Notes under the pieces: model-generated
Told to the model about the DNA's origin: nothing
What the model saw: only the letters and a program-made list of their open reading frames with translations
The model's database searches: none
NCBI GenBank assembly: GCA_024811115.1
Contig: JAKOGH010000042.1
Location: 372,001-436,000 of the forward strand
Direction: 5' to 3'
Source: Terana coerulea
Lineage: Eukaryota; Basidiomycota; Agaricomycetes; Polyporales; Phanerochaetaceae
Length of the DNA: 64,000 nt
Program-made: the position numbers and the translations under genes
In this document: in pieces, positions 9,661 through 20,000 of the stretch
How the letters are laid out: each line of letters starts with the position of its first letter
Numbering within the stretch: position 1 is the first letter of the stretch

Positions 9661-11379
9661 TTACCGGTTGGCCGCGTAGATGCGGTCAAGCTGCGCCTTG
9701 AAGGCGTCTTCCACGGCTCGTCGTCTGACGTTGCCTTTGGTAGCCGTCCTGGGAAGAGTGTCCTTCGGGACGACGATGACGAGGTTGGTAGAGGTGATGC
9801 GCTCGTGGAGGTAGCGTCTCGAGTGGAAATGCCTTGTGCGGCGGATGATGTCCTTCTTGACCTTCTCCTCGCTCAGGCCGTCCTTGACCTCGACGAACAG
9901 CGCAGGGGTCGGGCGGCCGTTGCCGACGACGGTGCATTCCTCGATGAGATCCGCGCACGTCTGCCGGACGTGGTCCTCGATAGCCTTGGTGTCGCAGCGG
10001 AGAGAGTTCTCGGACTTGATCCAATCGTCATCACGTCCCCGTGAAACATAGCGACCGGGCGCGACCTCGAGGAAGAGATCTCCGGTGTGGTAGTGGCCAT
10101 CTGCGGAGCGCAGCGATCGATCAGGGCAATCGGGCGAGCTTGATAGGATGACAAGCTCCAACAGCTGCGCGTTGGCGTTGATGTGGGCGTCCTCTGAAGT
10201 CGAGGACACAGGGAAGAATCCGTAGGAGGTGCCAACCATCGGGACCAGGGGTGCGCGCATGCCCTTCCACTCAGAATCCGAGAGCAGGCTCGCCGTCAAC
10301 TCGGTGCTGCCAAAGCAGTTTACGATCTTGATACCGTGACGATGGACCCATTCCTCGTCTTCATTAGACAGCATGAGCCCAGAGTAGAAGATCTGGTCCA
10401 AGCCCTGAATGAGGCGCAGAAGTTTTGGATCGTGGCGGGAGTTTTGGAGGTGGGTGGTGAGGAAGGTGGGGAATTGGACAAGGCGGTTGAGACCACAGTG
10501 AATGATCATGTCAACGAGCTCGGACGAAGGAAAGGCCTGAGCCGAGGGCTGGACTGTGCATGCTGCGTTTTGCATGGCGCCGGCATACATGAATGTCTGT
10601 CCTATGTGGCACATGCTCCCCCTGAAAGATGTCCGGTCAGACTGGAATGGTGATGAACGTAGGCCATTTTGCTTACATCCAGGTTGTGACATCCTTCCGT
10701 GCAGGGTTGAGTGGCTTTGTGCACTCACGGCCCTTTGTCAGGCAAAAGTCCCACCATGCATAGCTGCACGGCACGAGTTTTGGGCGACCTGATGTCGAAC
10801 CTGACGTGTGGAAGATCATCAAGGTCTCGTCACCATTCTTGCCTTCTCGCACAGGAGGCAGTGTGAAGTCTGGTACGACCTCGGCGCGGGCATCGACTGC
10901 CATATACGTCCTCGCTGAGCCTTGCGGCGAGACGCTCCCGAAACTCGAGTCGTAGATGAGGGCCTTGCCGTTCGACTTTGCGAGCAGCTCGAAGATGACG
11001 TCGGGGTTGGGTAGTCGGAGGGAGAAGAGCTGAGGGATGTACCCTGCTCGGACGATGGCGTAGATGTGAAGCACGTCGACGTATGTCATACCACCGAGCC
11101 TGTCGGTGCCTGTGAGAACGGACGCTCCCAGAGAGTAATGATAATACTCACCACACGCCGACTACTGAACGCGGCGATATCCGGTCTGCAGAAAGCTTCC
11201 GTGACCAGAATTTCGCGAAGAGGCTCGACATCCTCGAAGAAGCGACTATATGTCACTGGATGCCATCGTAGTATCTGACCGGTGGTCGAATCGTACTGTG
11301 GTACCTGGAAAGCAGGTGCGTCTGGGTGTGCCTGGGCGACCTGCTGAAGCGCGGTTATGTGTGTCCTATAGGAAGGCAT
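9661..11379 (-). CDS. stand-alone adenylate-forming enzyme B (paralogue of A)
   Basis: Same family and architecture as enzyme A at 921-2658. Exons are 11152-11379, 10677-11099 and 9661-10621, about 536 residues. Motifs: A3 FHTSGSTSGRPKL, A7 HYHTGDLF, A8 SRGRDDDWIKSENSLRCD, C-terminal LPRTATKGNVRRRAVED. The gene stops there, without carrier or reductase domains. Both introns sit at the same codons and phases as in enzyme A (within a Trp codon before LGGM, and before GSMCHIG), so the two genes arose by duplication. One extra base near 11218-11219 breaks exon 1: the frame before it reads EDVEPL and the frame after it gives FWSRKLSADRISPRSVVGVW, matching the paralogue. The substrate is unknown. 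Confidence 0.87.
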
Positions 11380-13389
11380 GGATGGAAGAGGATAGGGGTG
11401 AATTGACGAGATCGGTGTGTGGCCAGGGTTAAGTGGTTTTTATACGTCCTGTGCATTGTTGGATAGATGGCTCGCGGGTGAACGAAGGCGGACCGAGTCA
11501 CGTCGGTTGTCAAGCTCAAACATGGATCTGGATAGCCTTCGGTATCAGCGCTCCTAGTCCAAGTGAGAGAAAAACGGACCGAATGCTTACCTGACAGACG
11601 CTGCAGAGGCAAAAGATAGGCAGACATCAGCCGTCGGACAAAGGTCGACGGGGTTGCGAGCGCGGCAGTAGGCAATCGTCCCAGGGTGAAGCAGATGATG
11701 CCGAGGAGATCAGCGGACGGGGTCGGACACCCACCAGTCGGAAGACGAGCAGAGTCATCGTGTCTGTGCAGAGCTGTGCTCATCGGTCGGGATGAACCTC
11801 GCAAAGGGACGAGCCAGGCCTTGCATGTTAGAGCTCACGCATCAGATGTAGGCACAGAGCCGCAAACGCCCTCCGATGCCAGACCAACACGAGGTGATGA
11901 GGCCCCAAGGAGAGGAAAGATGGGTTGAGAAATCCTGTACCCTCAACCTCCGTCGCGCGCGGTGTTGCACCGCAGTTACTCGATTTCCCAAGCAAAAGTC
12001 TCCTGCCCGAACCCTCTGCGGCCTTTCGCTATCATCCAGCCAGAACTCTTGCAGACGCTAAGTCCGATCTCTGCCCATCCCAAGACCCTTTGGTCGAGAC
12101 CACCAACTCAACTTCGGGCCATGGTCCCTATTGGTCGTTTGTGCACCTACTCATCTCCTAATGAATTCTAGCAACTCAACGGTACCATCTTGCTCTTCTA
12201 TGACGCACAAGCCCGCGTCTGCATGTTCGCTTGGTCATCTAACTGGCGTAGCCCGTTTCACCGAGCCATGGCATCAGTGCAAGACTTTGTTGAACGCCAG
12301 TTGGATGTCCCGCTCACCTGATAGCTATACTCTTTCCCGGAACCAATGCAGCCACCACAACATAGCGCAATACACGCTCCCGAGTGTGTGCGCTCATTTG
12401 AAGCATCATTACAACTTGGCGGCGCTGCGGCACCAGCGCGATGCCGACCACTGCGATCAATATAGTATGGGAGCTGCAGTGCCGCTAGTTGCGCTTGGAA
12501 GTGCGCCGGTGCAGACATCGTTGAGGGATGGCCGGTGCGGTTGCTAGGCGCATTCGCTTAGTGGGGCAAAGCATTGCATATAGGAACGTAAATGTTCACA
12601 GGGCGCACCACAGCGAGCAAATGAAGACCCTGTTCCTCTATCCAACGCTTCAGAGTCCCAGTCCACATGCTGCGTTGAACAGGGCTGCGCGAGTCCCGAC
12701 ATCAAGGTATGTGGCATTGGCTGGGCTCTCATGCTTCCGGGTATTGCAATGCATAAGGTCGCGTGCTCTATGTCCCTGAAGGAATTCAATAGGTCTATCT
12801 GGTTACACAGTCAGTTAAACATGTCAGCGCAATGGCAGATGGGCCCTTGGACGTACCCCGTTCATCCCAGGTCGCTCTCGGGTGAGAGGCTTGTGATGTC
12901 ATTTTTGTCATACACGCAGATAGATTGTTCAGCAAAAGTATAGATATTCACAATCCAGTGCAGACGGACATCGCATTGTCCTGCAGCCCTGCCTGTGCAA
13001 CAGTACCTATGACGAGCTTTTGCTGGAAGTTGGTGAGTCGCGACAAGTTGGTCGGCGCCTGGATCTAGCGCCTCGGAATTCCTGTCAAACCAAATGCTGC
13101 CCATCATTACCATTTCTGGAGCTTATCTGCAGCTATTGGCAGGAAGAAGGTGAATACAGCGGCGGTTCGCGCACTTTGGGCTCGACGTTCTCCGACATCC
13201 ACATCTCGGCACATCCTGCCTCGGGAACTCCTGCGAGGGCTCTAGTTGAGCGCATGCGTCGTAAATACAAGACTTCATAGCTCCATTTGCAGGCGGAAGG
13301 TCAGACTGGTGGCACGAGTCTACCCACGTAGAACTGACATGCTTCTGTAGCCTCGGTGAGATCGAACCGCGGTCCTCCCCTGGCTGTCC
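11380..13389. other. 2-kb gene-poor interval
   Basis: It holds the promoter of enzyme B at its left edge and the 5' region of the PPR gene at its right edge. Between them only short overlapping chance frames occur on both strands. No domain, repeat array or RNA gene is recognised. Confidence 0.55.
11436..11443 (-). promoter_or_regulatory. TATA box of adenylating enzyme B
   Basis: TATAAAAA on the minus strand, about 57 bases upstream of the ATG at 11379. Its position matches the TATA box of the paralogous enzyme A. Confidence 0.65.
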
Positions 13390-15953
13390 ATGCTTTGGAG
13401 AGCCTCCCAGATTTTCGGGCATCTTCATCGCGCCACCCTCCACATCACCGGACGCGCACAGACACTTCACCCATTTCTGAACGCCTCCGTCCATATACGA
13501 TGCATGTCTGCAGCGCTTGCCGTGCAGGCACGGGCCCTCTTCGTTGCACAGAACCCCGAACATACGCACAACGAAGGAGAACATCCGCTAAAAGCCAAGA
13601 AGAACTGGAGAAAGTCGAAGAAGGTTCCCATGCAGCCACCGAACGCTTTACGGTCTCTACCCCAGCCACGTCCGGACTTGGTGAAAATGGTCGACGTTAT
13701 GTTCAGGCAACGGAGAGCCAAGGGCTGCACGCTAGACGATCTGAGAGGCCATGCTCCCAGCCGCGAGGCGGTGTCTCACCTGGAAGACGGCGAAAAGGCC
13801 CGCAAGCTCGCGGCATTAGTGGTCAACACTGGAGTGCCACAACGGGCTTGCCGGGTACTCCTATTGGCCTACAGTTTCGGCTGCAGGTTCAAGCAGAACG
13901 TCTACGAGGGTGTGGCCTATCAGCTAGCCCAGACTGGCCAGTGGGCCGAACTGCCTTCCCTCGTGGCCCTCGGTCGGCGACAGACCGGGCGGACGACCTC
14001 CCGGCTGCTGAACTGGCGGGCGCGAGCTGTCGTAGAGATATCCCACTTCGGACTGCTGGATCGCGTTCTAGAGGAGTTTCGAGAGGAGAAAATACAGCCC
14101 AATCGCAGGACCTTCCACACGCTTGTGTCGGGTCACCTCCGAAACCGAGACCTGGCAAAGGTAAAGGAGTGCTTGAATTGGATGGAAGATGCAGGCTTCC
14201 CTATGGATGCGTCCACTCACGCTGTGCTTGTCAACAACTATCGCTCTCTGGGTCCAGACCCTATCGTCACAGGCCAAGCCCTATCCTCCATTCAGGAAAT
14301 GGGCGAACGAAACGCAACTGCCGTCGTCAACAGCTTAATCCAGCTTTCTCTCGATACCCGCGATATCCAGGGCGCCTTGAAATACTTGTCCTTTTCGACA
14401 AGCCACCTCCAGGCAGCGACGGCACCCCAGAAGATGGACCCCATATCCCCGCGCACGACGGCGAACCCCAAACGCGTTCGGAACGCGCGGTGTTCGTCGA
14501 CACCGACCGCTCTCCGGTCCTTGCTCCTGACATTGCCACCTTCACCATGTTGACGAACTACTCGGCACGCATGCGCGACCTCTCCCTTGCCCTGCAGATG
14601 GTCGACCGTATGAAGTTCTTCGCTGTTCGTCCCGACGGGATCTATATGGCTGCCATCATCCGCGCTCACTGCGCCGTAGGCGATCTTAATACCGCATTAA
14701 GCATCACCGCGACAACGTGCCAGCACATTCCCTCCGCTCTATCATTCCTCCACCGTCTTGGTCTGAATGTGGGCAATCAAGGCCGCCCGGACTTGATTCC
14801 CGCGAACCTCGATCTCAGCATGAAGGCAGTGAATGCGCTGCTGGCGGGAGTGCTAGAACAGAAGGGGTTGTGTGGTATGCGGCCCATTAGCCGTTTCCTG
14901 GAGGCTGCGGGCTTAGAGGCAGACGACGACACCGTGGAGGTGTTGATGTCATATTTGTCTCGCACGCAGAGAGCCCGCCCTAGGGAACTCATCCAAATCT
15001 TGAAGATGGCCCCTGTCCATTTCCAACCGTCTCTGCGCCATGTCCACATCTTGTTGAACTCGCTTCTAAGCGAGCAGCGCGCTTCGATCAGTCCGCGGGG
15101 TTGGAAGGCCACACAGCGTATGGCGAGCCAGGCGCGGTCTCCCGCTCCCTCTGTGCCACACACCCAGATCAGGCCGACGGACGAGCCTGATATGCTCAAC
15201 AGCATCGCCACGTCTGTCCTGCTCGGCAAGCCGTCGTATCACTCCCTGGTCCGCCGCCTCGTCCAGTCCCTGGCCTCTCGGCGAGTCACGGCCGACCGGG
15301 CGACCATCCACCTCGGCATGCGCCACTACGCTCTCACCCGCCGCAACCTTGACAAGGCCAAGCAGGCGCTGCACACCCTGCAAGGCCGCGGTCTGCACCC
15401 GAACGAGTACCACTTTGCTGCGATCATGGAGGGCTACGCGCTCTCGCGCAGCCTGCACAGTGCTGAGAAAGTTTTGTGGCGTGCGCGGGACGCGGGCTAC
15501 GGGCAGGACCCAGTCCTCTGGACCATTCTGATCCACGGGTACGCGCGCGTGCGCCAGCCTGAGGAGGCGACCCGCGTTTTCGAAATGATGCTCAAGGAGG
15601 GCGTCCAGCCTGACGTGGGCGTCGTCGACGCGCTGGCCAGTGCGCACTACGCCGTCGGCGCGTACCCCAGGGCCCGTCAAATCCTTCTACGCTCCTGGGA
15701 ACGACTCGCACCGGTCCCTCCAGAAATGTACGAGGCTGATTTGTTGACGCTGGCCAACGGCTTCAGGGACCTCGGTTCCGGCCCCATACTGAAGTTGGAC
15801 AACAAGTCGCGGCGGTTTCTGCGCTTCAAGCTGAAGAGGGTGATGCAACGAACGACGCGGCAGGAGCAGCATGCGTCACGACGGATGAAGCGGAGGTGGA
15901 AGCGGGATGTATTACAGCGTACATCTCATAATAAACATGCTATATTACAATAA
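13390..15953 (+). CDS. pentatricopeptide repeat (PPR) protein, probably mitochondrial
   Basis: About 854 residues without introns. The N-terminus is basic, poor in acidic residues and rich in Arg, Leu, Ser and His (MLWRASQIFGHLHRATLHIT), like a mitochondrial presequence. Degenerate 35-residue helical repeats run through the middle and C-terminal half, for example IQPNRRTFHTLVSGHLRNRD, VRPDGIYMAAIIRAH, LHPNEYHFAAIMEGYALSRS and VQPDVGVVDALASAHY. Such proteins bind organellar RNA and act in processing, stability or translation; the target cannot be read from the sequence. The frame changes once at the T4 run 14392-14395, where one T appears to be missing. A second frame happens to stay open from 13356 to the end, so naive annotation gives an 865-codon ORF whose first 346 codons are not this protein. 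Convergent with HapX, 82 bp away. Confidence 0.85.
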
Positions 15954-16035
15954 GCAATTTTCACGCTGTGTGCATACGAGCGGAAGCGATTAACAAATAA
16001 TCAAGAAGACGACAGGGGCTCATAGCCGCTGCAGT

Positions 16036-17901
16036 CTATGACAGCGCGAACTTCAGGTCGAGTAGACGCAACGCCTCCCGAACACTATCCGCGTTCACCT
16101 CGCGCACCCGCTGTCTTCCGCACTGCGCGAGGACATCTTGAGGAACGAGCTGGAGGGAGGGCGACGCCACCCGGTCGGCGGTGAGGTACCGACTGTTGGG
16201 AGTGGGTCCAGCCAGGGGTGCCGACTGGCCGGCCGCCTGCGTCGCGACTGTGGGAGGCGACAGCCCTCGCTCCGGGGTGACGGTGCCCGGCGCTGGGAAG
16301 ATTTCCACACGCGGGCCTGTGCACTTCGATCGACGCGCGACGACCTCCGCCAAGAGGTCGAGATCCGAGAAGGCGACGTTGGGGTGCGATTTGATTTTGC
16401 GCCACGCGTCGTCGCACGGAATCGTCGCGCTGTCGTCGGCCAGGGGAGGGGGCCGTAGGCGCGGGAGCGCCGAGCTGGGCGGCGACAGACGGTGGGGACG
16501 ACGGCGCGGGATTGTTCTCACGCGCGCCGCCACAGCCTGCGGGGTTCCCACAACAGCCACTGGGCGTGGACGAGCAGCCTGCGCCACCGCCGGGACATGT
16601 GCTGCACGGTCCGCTCGTGGCTACAGACTTGCTGATGGCGGCACAGAAGGCCTTGCCGAAGGCGTCGTCGGCGCAAGCGGGGCAGTTCGACGGGTCCCCC
16701 GGTACACGAAGCTGGCGAGTCGTCGGTGGGGAAGACGGGGAAGACGGGGCTGGTTACGGTCTTCGCAGTGGTGCGTCGACGAAGAGGGACGGGAGGTTGG
16801 TATGCGGGCAGGTTGTCGAGGATGGAGGCCTGTGATGGTTGAGCGACAGGCTGTGTGATGCCGAGGGGCCGACTCTCGGAGTGTTCGACCTTCATGGCAG
16901 TAGTGAGAGGCATGTTGTACCGCTCGTTCGCATGCTGTAAGACCAACTCCCTGCACACGCATGGCGTGTTCTCGCTGCAGAGACCACAGTCCAAATTCTC
17001 CAGCCCTCCGTCGGGTTCGAAAAAGTTTGGCTTCCCAGTTGAGATGAAGTCAAGGAAGCTGCTGAAGCTGTTGCCTTGAGAGTAGACTGGGAGATCGCGG
17101 GAAGGCGGCAGCGCAGGCATAGGGGAGAAACTATTGTGTTCGACGGACTCAGGGGAACCCATGGATGAGGGAGAGGACATGTAAGGTGATGGCAATGCGG
17201 GGGTCGGGCTTAGTGAGTCGAAAAAGTCTGAGGCCATCCTAGCTCTCTTGGCAACGGGTGTATGGGCTGAGACGTCGCCGAAGGAGTGCAGTGAAGAATC
17301 GTCCCGCCATCGCTTTCTCGATACGTCCCGGAAGGTGTCCCGTTCTTTCTCGACGGCGGCAAGCTTCTCCTGGAGGAGAGCGTTCTCCTTACGGAATTTG
17401 TCGTTCTCCTCCTTGAGACGCTTCGCGATGCTCTGGAGAGCCACGTTGCGCTCAATCTCTCCCTGTTCATACTGCTGGACTTTGGCCTGCAGCTCAACAA
17501 GCTGAGACTGCTTGCGTTCGCGAAACGCACGCTGAGCGGCTCTACCGAGGGCGCATTGGCATGTGTGGGTCCAGATGTAGACATGTAAAACATACCTGTT
17601 CTGCACGCGCCGTCCTTTGGCGTCGACCTACGAGCGTCACAAGACATGATGAGCTTTGTGGCGGAATTTCATCTCGAAATGAGCTCACGTCCGCATCCTC
17701 CTCGGGGGTAGAAGGAGGTGGATCTTTCTTGGGCTTCCGCCCGGGCTTAGGCTTGGCTGGAATTACCCACTCCTTCGAAGCTGCAACAGAGAAGTTTAAT
17801 AGATGAGTGATGGATGAGGACCGGGTACCCGGTGTTGACGTACGCGTTGCCCACAGCGTGGACGACGAGGAGACGGTTGGAAGGTTGACGGTCGTGCTCA
17901 T
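16036..17901 (-). CDS. hapX: HapX-like bZIP iron regulator
   Basis: Transcription factor that works with the CCAAT-binding complex to control iron use. Exons: 17844-17901, 17689-17780, 17596-17627 and 16036-17541, about 561 residues. In order: a Hap4-like CBC-binding motif KEWVIPAKPKPGRKPK (residues ~21-36); bZIP basic region VQNRAAQRAFRERK, followed by a leucine-zipper-like coiled coil to about residue 120; Cys-rich motif CGLCSENTPCVC; second Cys-rich motif ending NCPACADDAFGKAFC; a third cluster CSTCPGGGAGC followed by GCCGNPAGC; and a conserved block IPCDDAWRKIKSHP then DLDLLAEVVARRSKCTGP. These are diagnostic of HapX and absent from Yap1-type bZIPs. Two one-base insertions break the last exon: in the C5 run 16696-16700, inside the second Cys motif, and in the G runs 16443-16452. 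Removing both restores exact phase. Confidence 0.92.
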
Positions 17902-18013
17902 CGCGAGGTGCAAAGCTGGGGGATCTGTCGCATACAGGCCCTGGGGGCGATGGGGGGCACAGGAGAAAGGCGACGGGCTTTAAGTATGAGGGCAAGATGA
18001 GGAGGGAGTCCTT

Positions 18014-18022
18014 AACTGATAA
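18014..18022 (+). promoter_or_regulatory. candidate GATA-factor site upstream of HapX
   Basis: AACTGATAA matches the fungal iron-GATA consensus ATCWGATAA at eight of nine bases and is followed directly by GATATC. It lies about 113-121 bases before the HapX ATG. In ascomycetes a GATA repressor (SreA/Fep1 type) controls hapX; acting here is inferred. Confidence 0.4.
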
Positions 18023-18550
18023 GATATCGCACCATCTCCACGTTTTATCTCATCCGGGATTTGCCGGTAGTAGCAGGATCTGCCTTAGACGCCCATACCA
18101 TATACCACACCGTCCGACTGAGGCAGGTGCGCTTCCTCTTCGCGAGTCGGCCAAGCATCCACTGTGTCGGATGGTCCAGCTGTCGCCGATGGTTCTGACG
18201 CTGATATGTGCCTGCGGGGCAATGCTCCCCGATAGGCGAATTGATAGACAATTAGGCACGCTGGCTCGTGTTGTATCACTAGCCGACTCGTAGCACTGCA
18301 GTGGCTGGCACTTCGGTATAAAACACTCGACTTCGCGCTGTTTCACGGCCAGAATGGCCAGTATTCGAGACATTACATATTACTCCCCATGCCATTTCCC
18401 AGAGGCTACGGCCCAGTCATTGAAACCCGCATCGCAGCAATCATTCGTGGCATAATGGCCACGGCGTCTGTGGTGACACCCATAAACGAATAGGCTGACT
18501 TCGCCCGAACATGACGCATGCAAAATCTTCTGCTCAGAATTCAGTTTACA

Positions 18551-18664
18551 ATGAATTCCGAATTACCTTCGCCGTAGCGCGGCGGATGCTTACGTCTGAG
18601 CTCGCGTGCATTCGTGATGGGTTGGACGCATCATTCCATATAGATACTGCAATTCGGAATTCAT
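18551..18664. repeat. 114-bp foldback with perfect 14-bp arms
   Basis: ATGAATTCCGAATT at 18551-18564 is repeated in inverted form at 18651-18664, with 86 bp between. No target-site duplication is evident. It could be a tiny foldback element or chance. Confidence 0.6.
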
Positions 18665-20000
18665 GGTCGTCAATGCTGTTCTCTTCCACGCTTTGATCTC
18701 CCGAGGCATATGTCGGTGCACGGTAGGACTCCACAGACCCTATGAGACATCTCCTTCGGTCGGATCCTTGCGCCCCTTGGGCCGGTGTCACGGCCGGTGC
18801 CTCCAGCGACGTCGCCGGGAGTAATTTCCGTCCTCGACCCCTCGATCGCCCACCCAAACAGGCAGGTATGCTTCTTGATCTGCGAGAAGGCAAGAGAGAC
18901 TGGTATCCCGCTGATGCCCAGCAAGCCGGCGGGTATATCACAAAGCGGTATCTAACTGGCGTGGGCAGCAACCGTCTTCTCGACCCAACACAGGCTGACG
19001 ATTGGCCCCGAGTCGGTGGGTACCGTTGAGTGATTCATGCGGGCTGCAGATGTATGGCCTTCTCCGCCGGCCTGGACTGTCCATGGCACAGTTACTATCT
19101 TTGGTGTGGCAGTTCTGTCAGGGTCTATTCCGAATTCCCTGCTTGTTATATGGAATAGCTGTTCCGGAGCTCCTGTGGTCTAGCGATCTAGAAGCACCGT
19201 TAGAGACAGGAACGAGAGTATAGGAATTCGTGATACCCTTGATGCACCTGGATAGCAGTGCGGAGCCATACTACTCCAAGAGTGGAAGCCGGTGCTCGGC
19301 TAGTGACCTCAGCAATCGCATGTTGAGCACCAAACAGGTTCTAGCCTGTGGGATGGTTTACCTGCACCCTCCTTGGCGTGTTATCTTCACTTCCCAAAGA
19401 GAAAGCTGAGGTCATACCTGCGCCAAGGTGGCTGAAGTAGACTCAAGCTTCTGACCTACGACACCACAGCTACGCCTTCCCAAAACAACATGCATTGTCG
19501 GACTGCGATAGCCGATATGTACGCTGTGATGCGTACGTCGCCAGTTTATGATGCGCCCACGGGATCATATTGGCTCCGCTGATACAGCAGCTGAGGCAAA
19601 TACGCTGCTAGCCGTCTGTGGCCAACTTCGTGTCCCACAAGAGGTCGAGGAGCCCACTGCCGAAGGTGTGCAGCCCATCTGCCAAGATTGCAATCTGCAG
19701 AATGTGTGGGAGTCAGATGCGGAGATGATGGCTTGAGAAAGCGTACCTATACGGCGTGTACGGGTGTACGTCTAGTATCGAGAGGTTCCAGCCGCAGAAC
19801 CGACCGTACCTCTGAAGGACGCTTGGGTGATACCTTCCACTTTGCGTGCACAGAGTTGAATTTCAACCAGCTGCGCGCGGCAAAAACGCCGCAAACGCCA
19901 CAAAGGCGCAGGCCGTCGCGGCGTCTTCCGCGGCACGTGGCAAAATGATTTCTCGCAAGGGCGTCTCGCATTGCTGCTCACACTCTCAGCACTCGGTGGA

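Larger units (their letters stand above)
17902..20000. other. 2.1-kb gene-poor interval
   Basis: It holds the HapX promoter on the left and the SLS1 5' region on the right. The centre has only short chance frames. Several GAATTC-containing repeats occur, including the foldback at 18551-18664. It may be decayed transposon DNA, but no end or coding remnant was recognised. Confidence 0.55.

Noticed and set aside
921..11379. Secondary-metabolite gene cluster around the adenylating enzymes
   Set aside because: No P450, methyltransferase, oxidoreductase, PKS or dedicated transporter nearby. The genes in between are housekeeping genes (XRCC2, SLX9).
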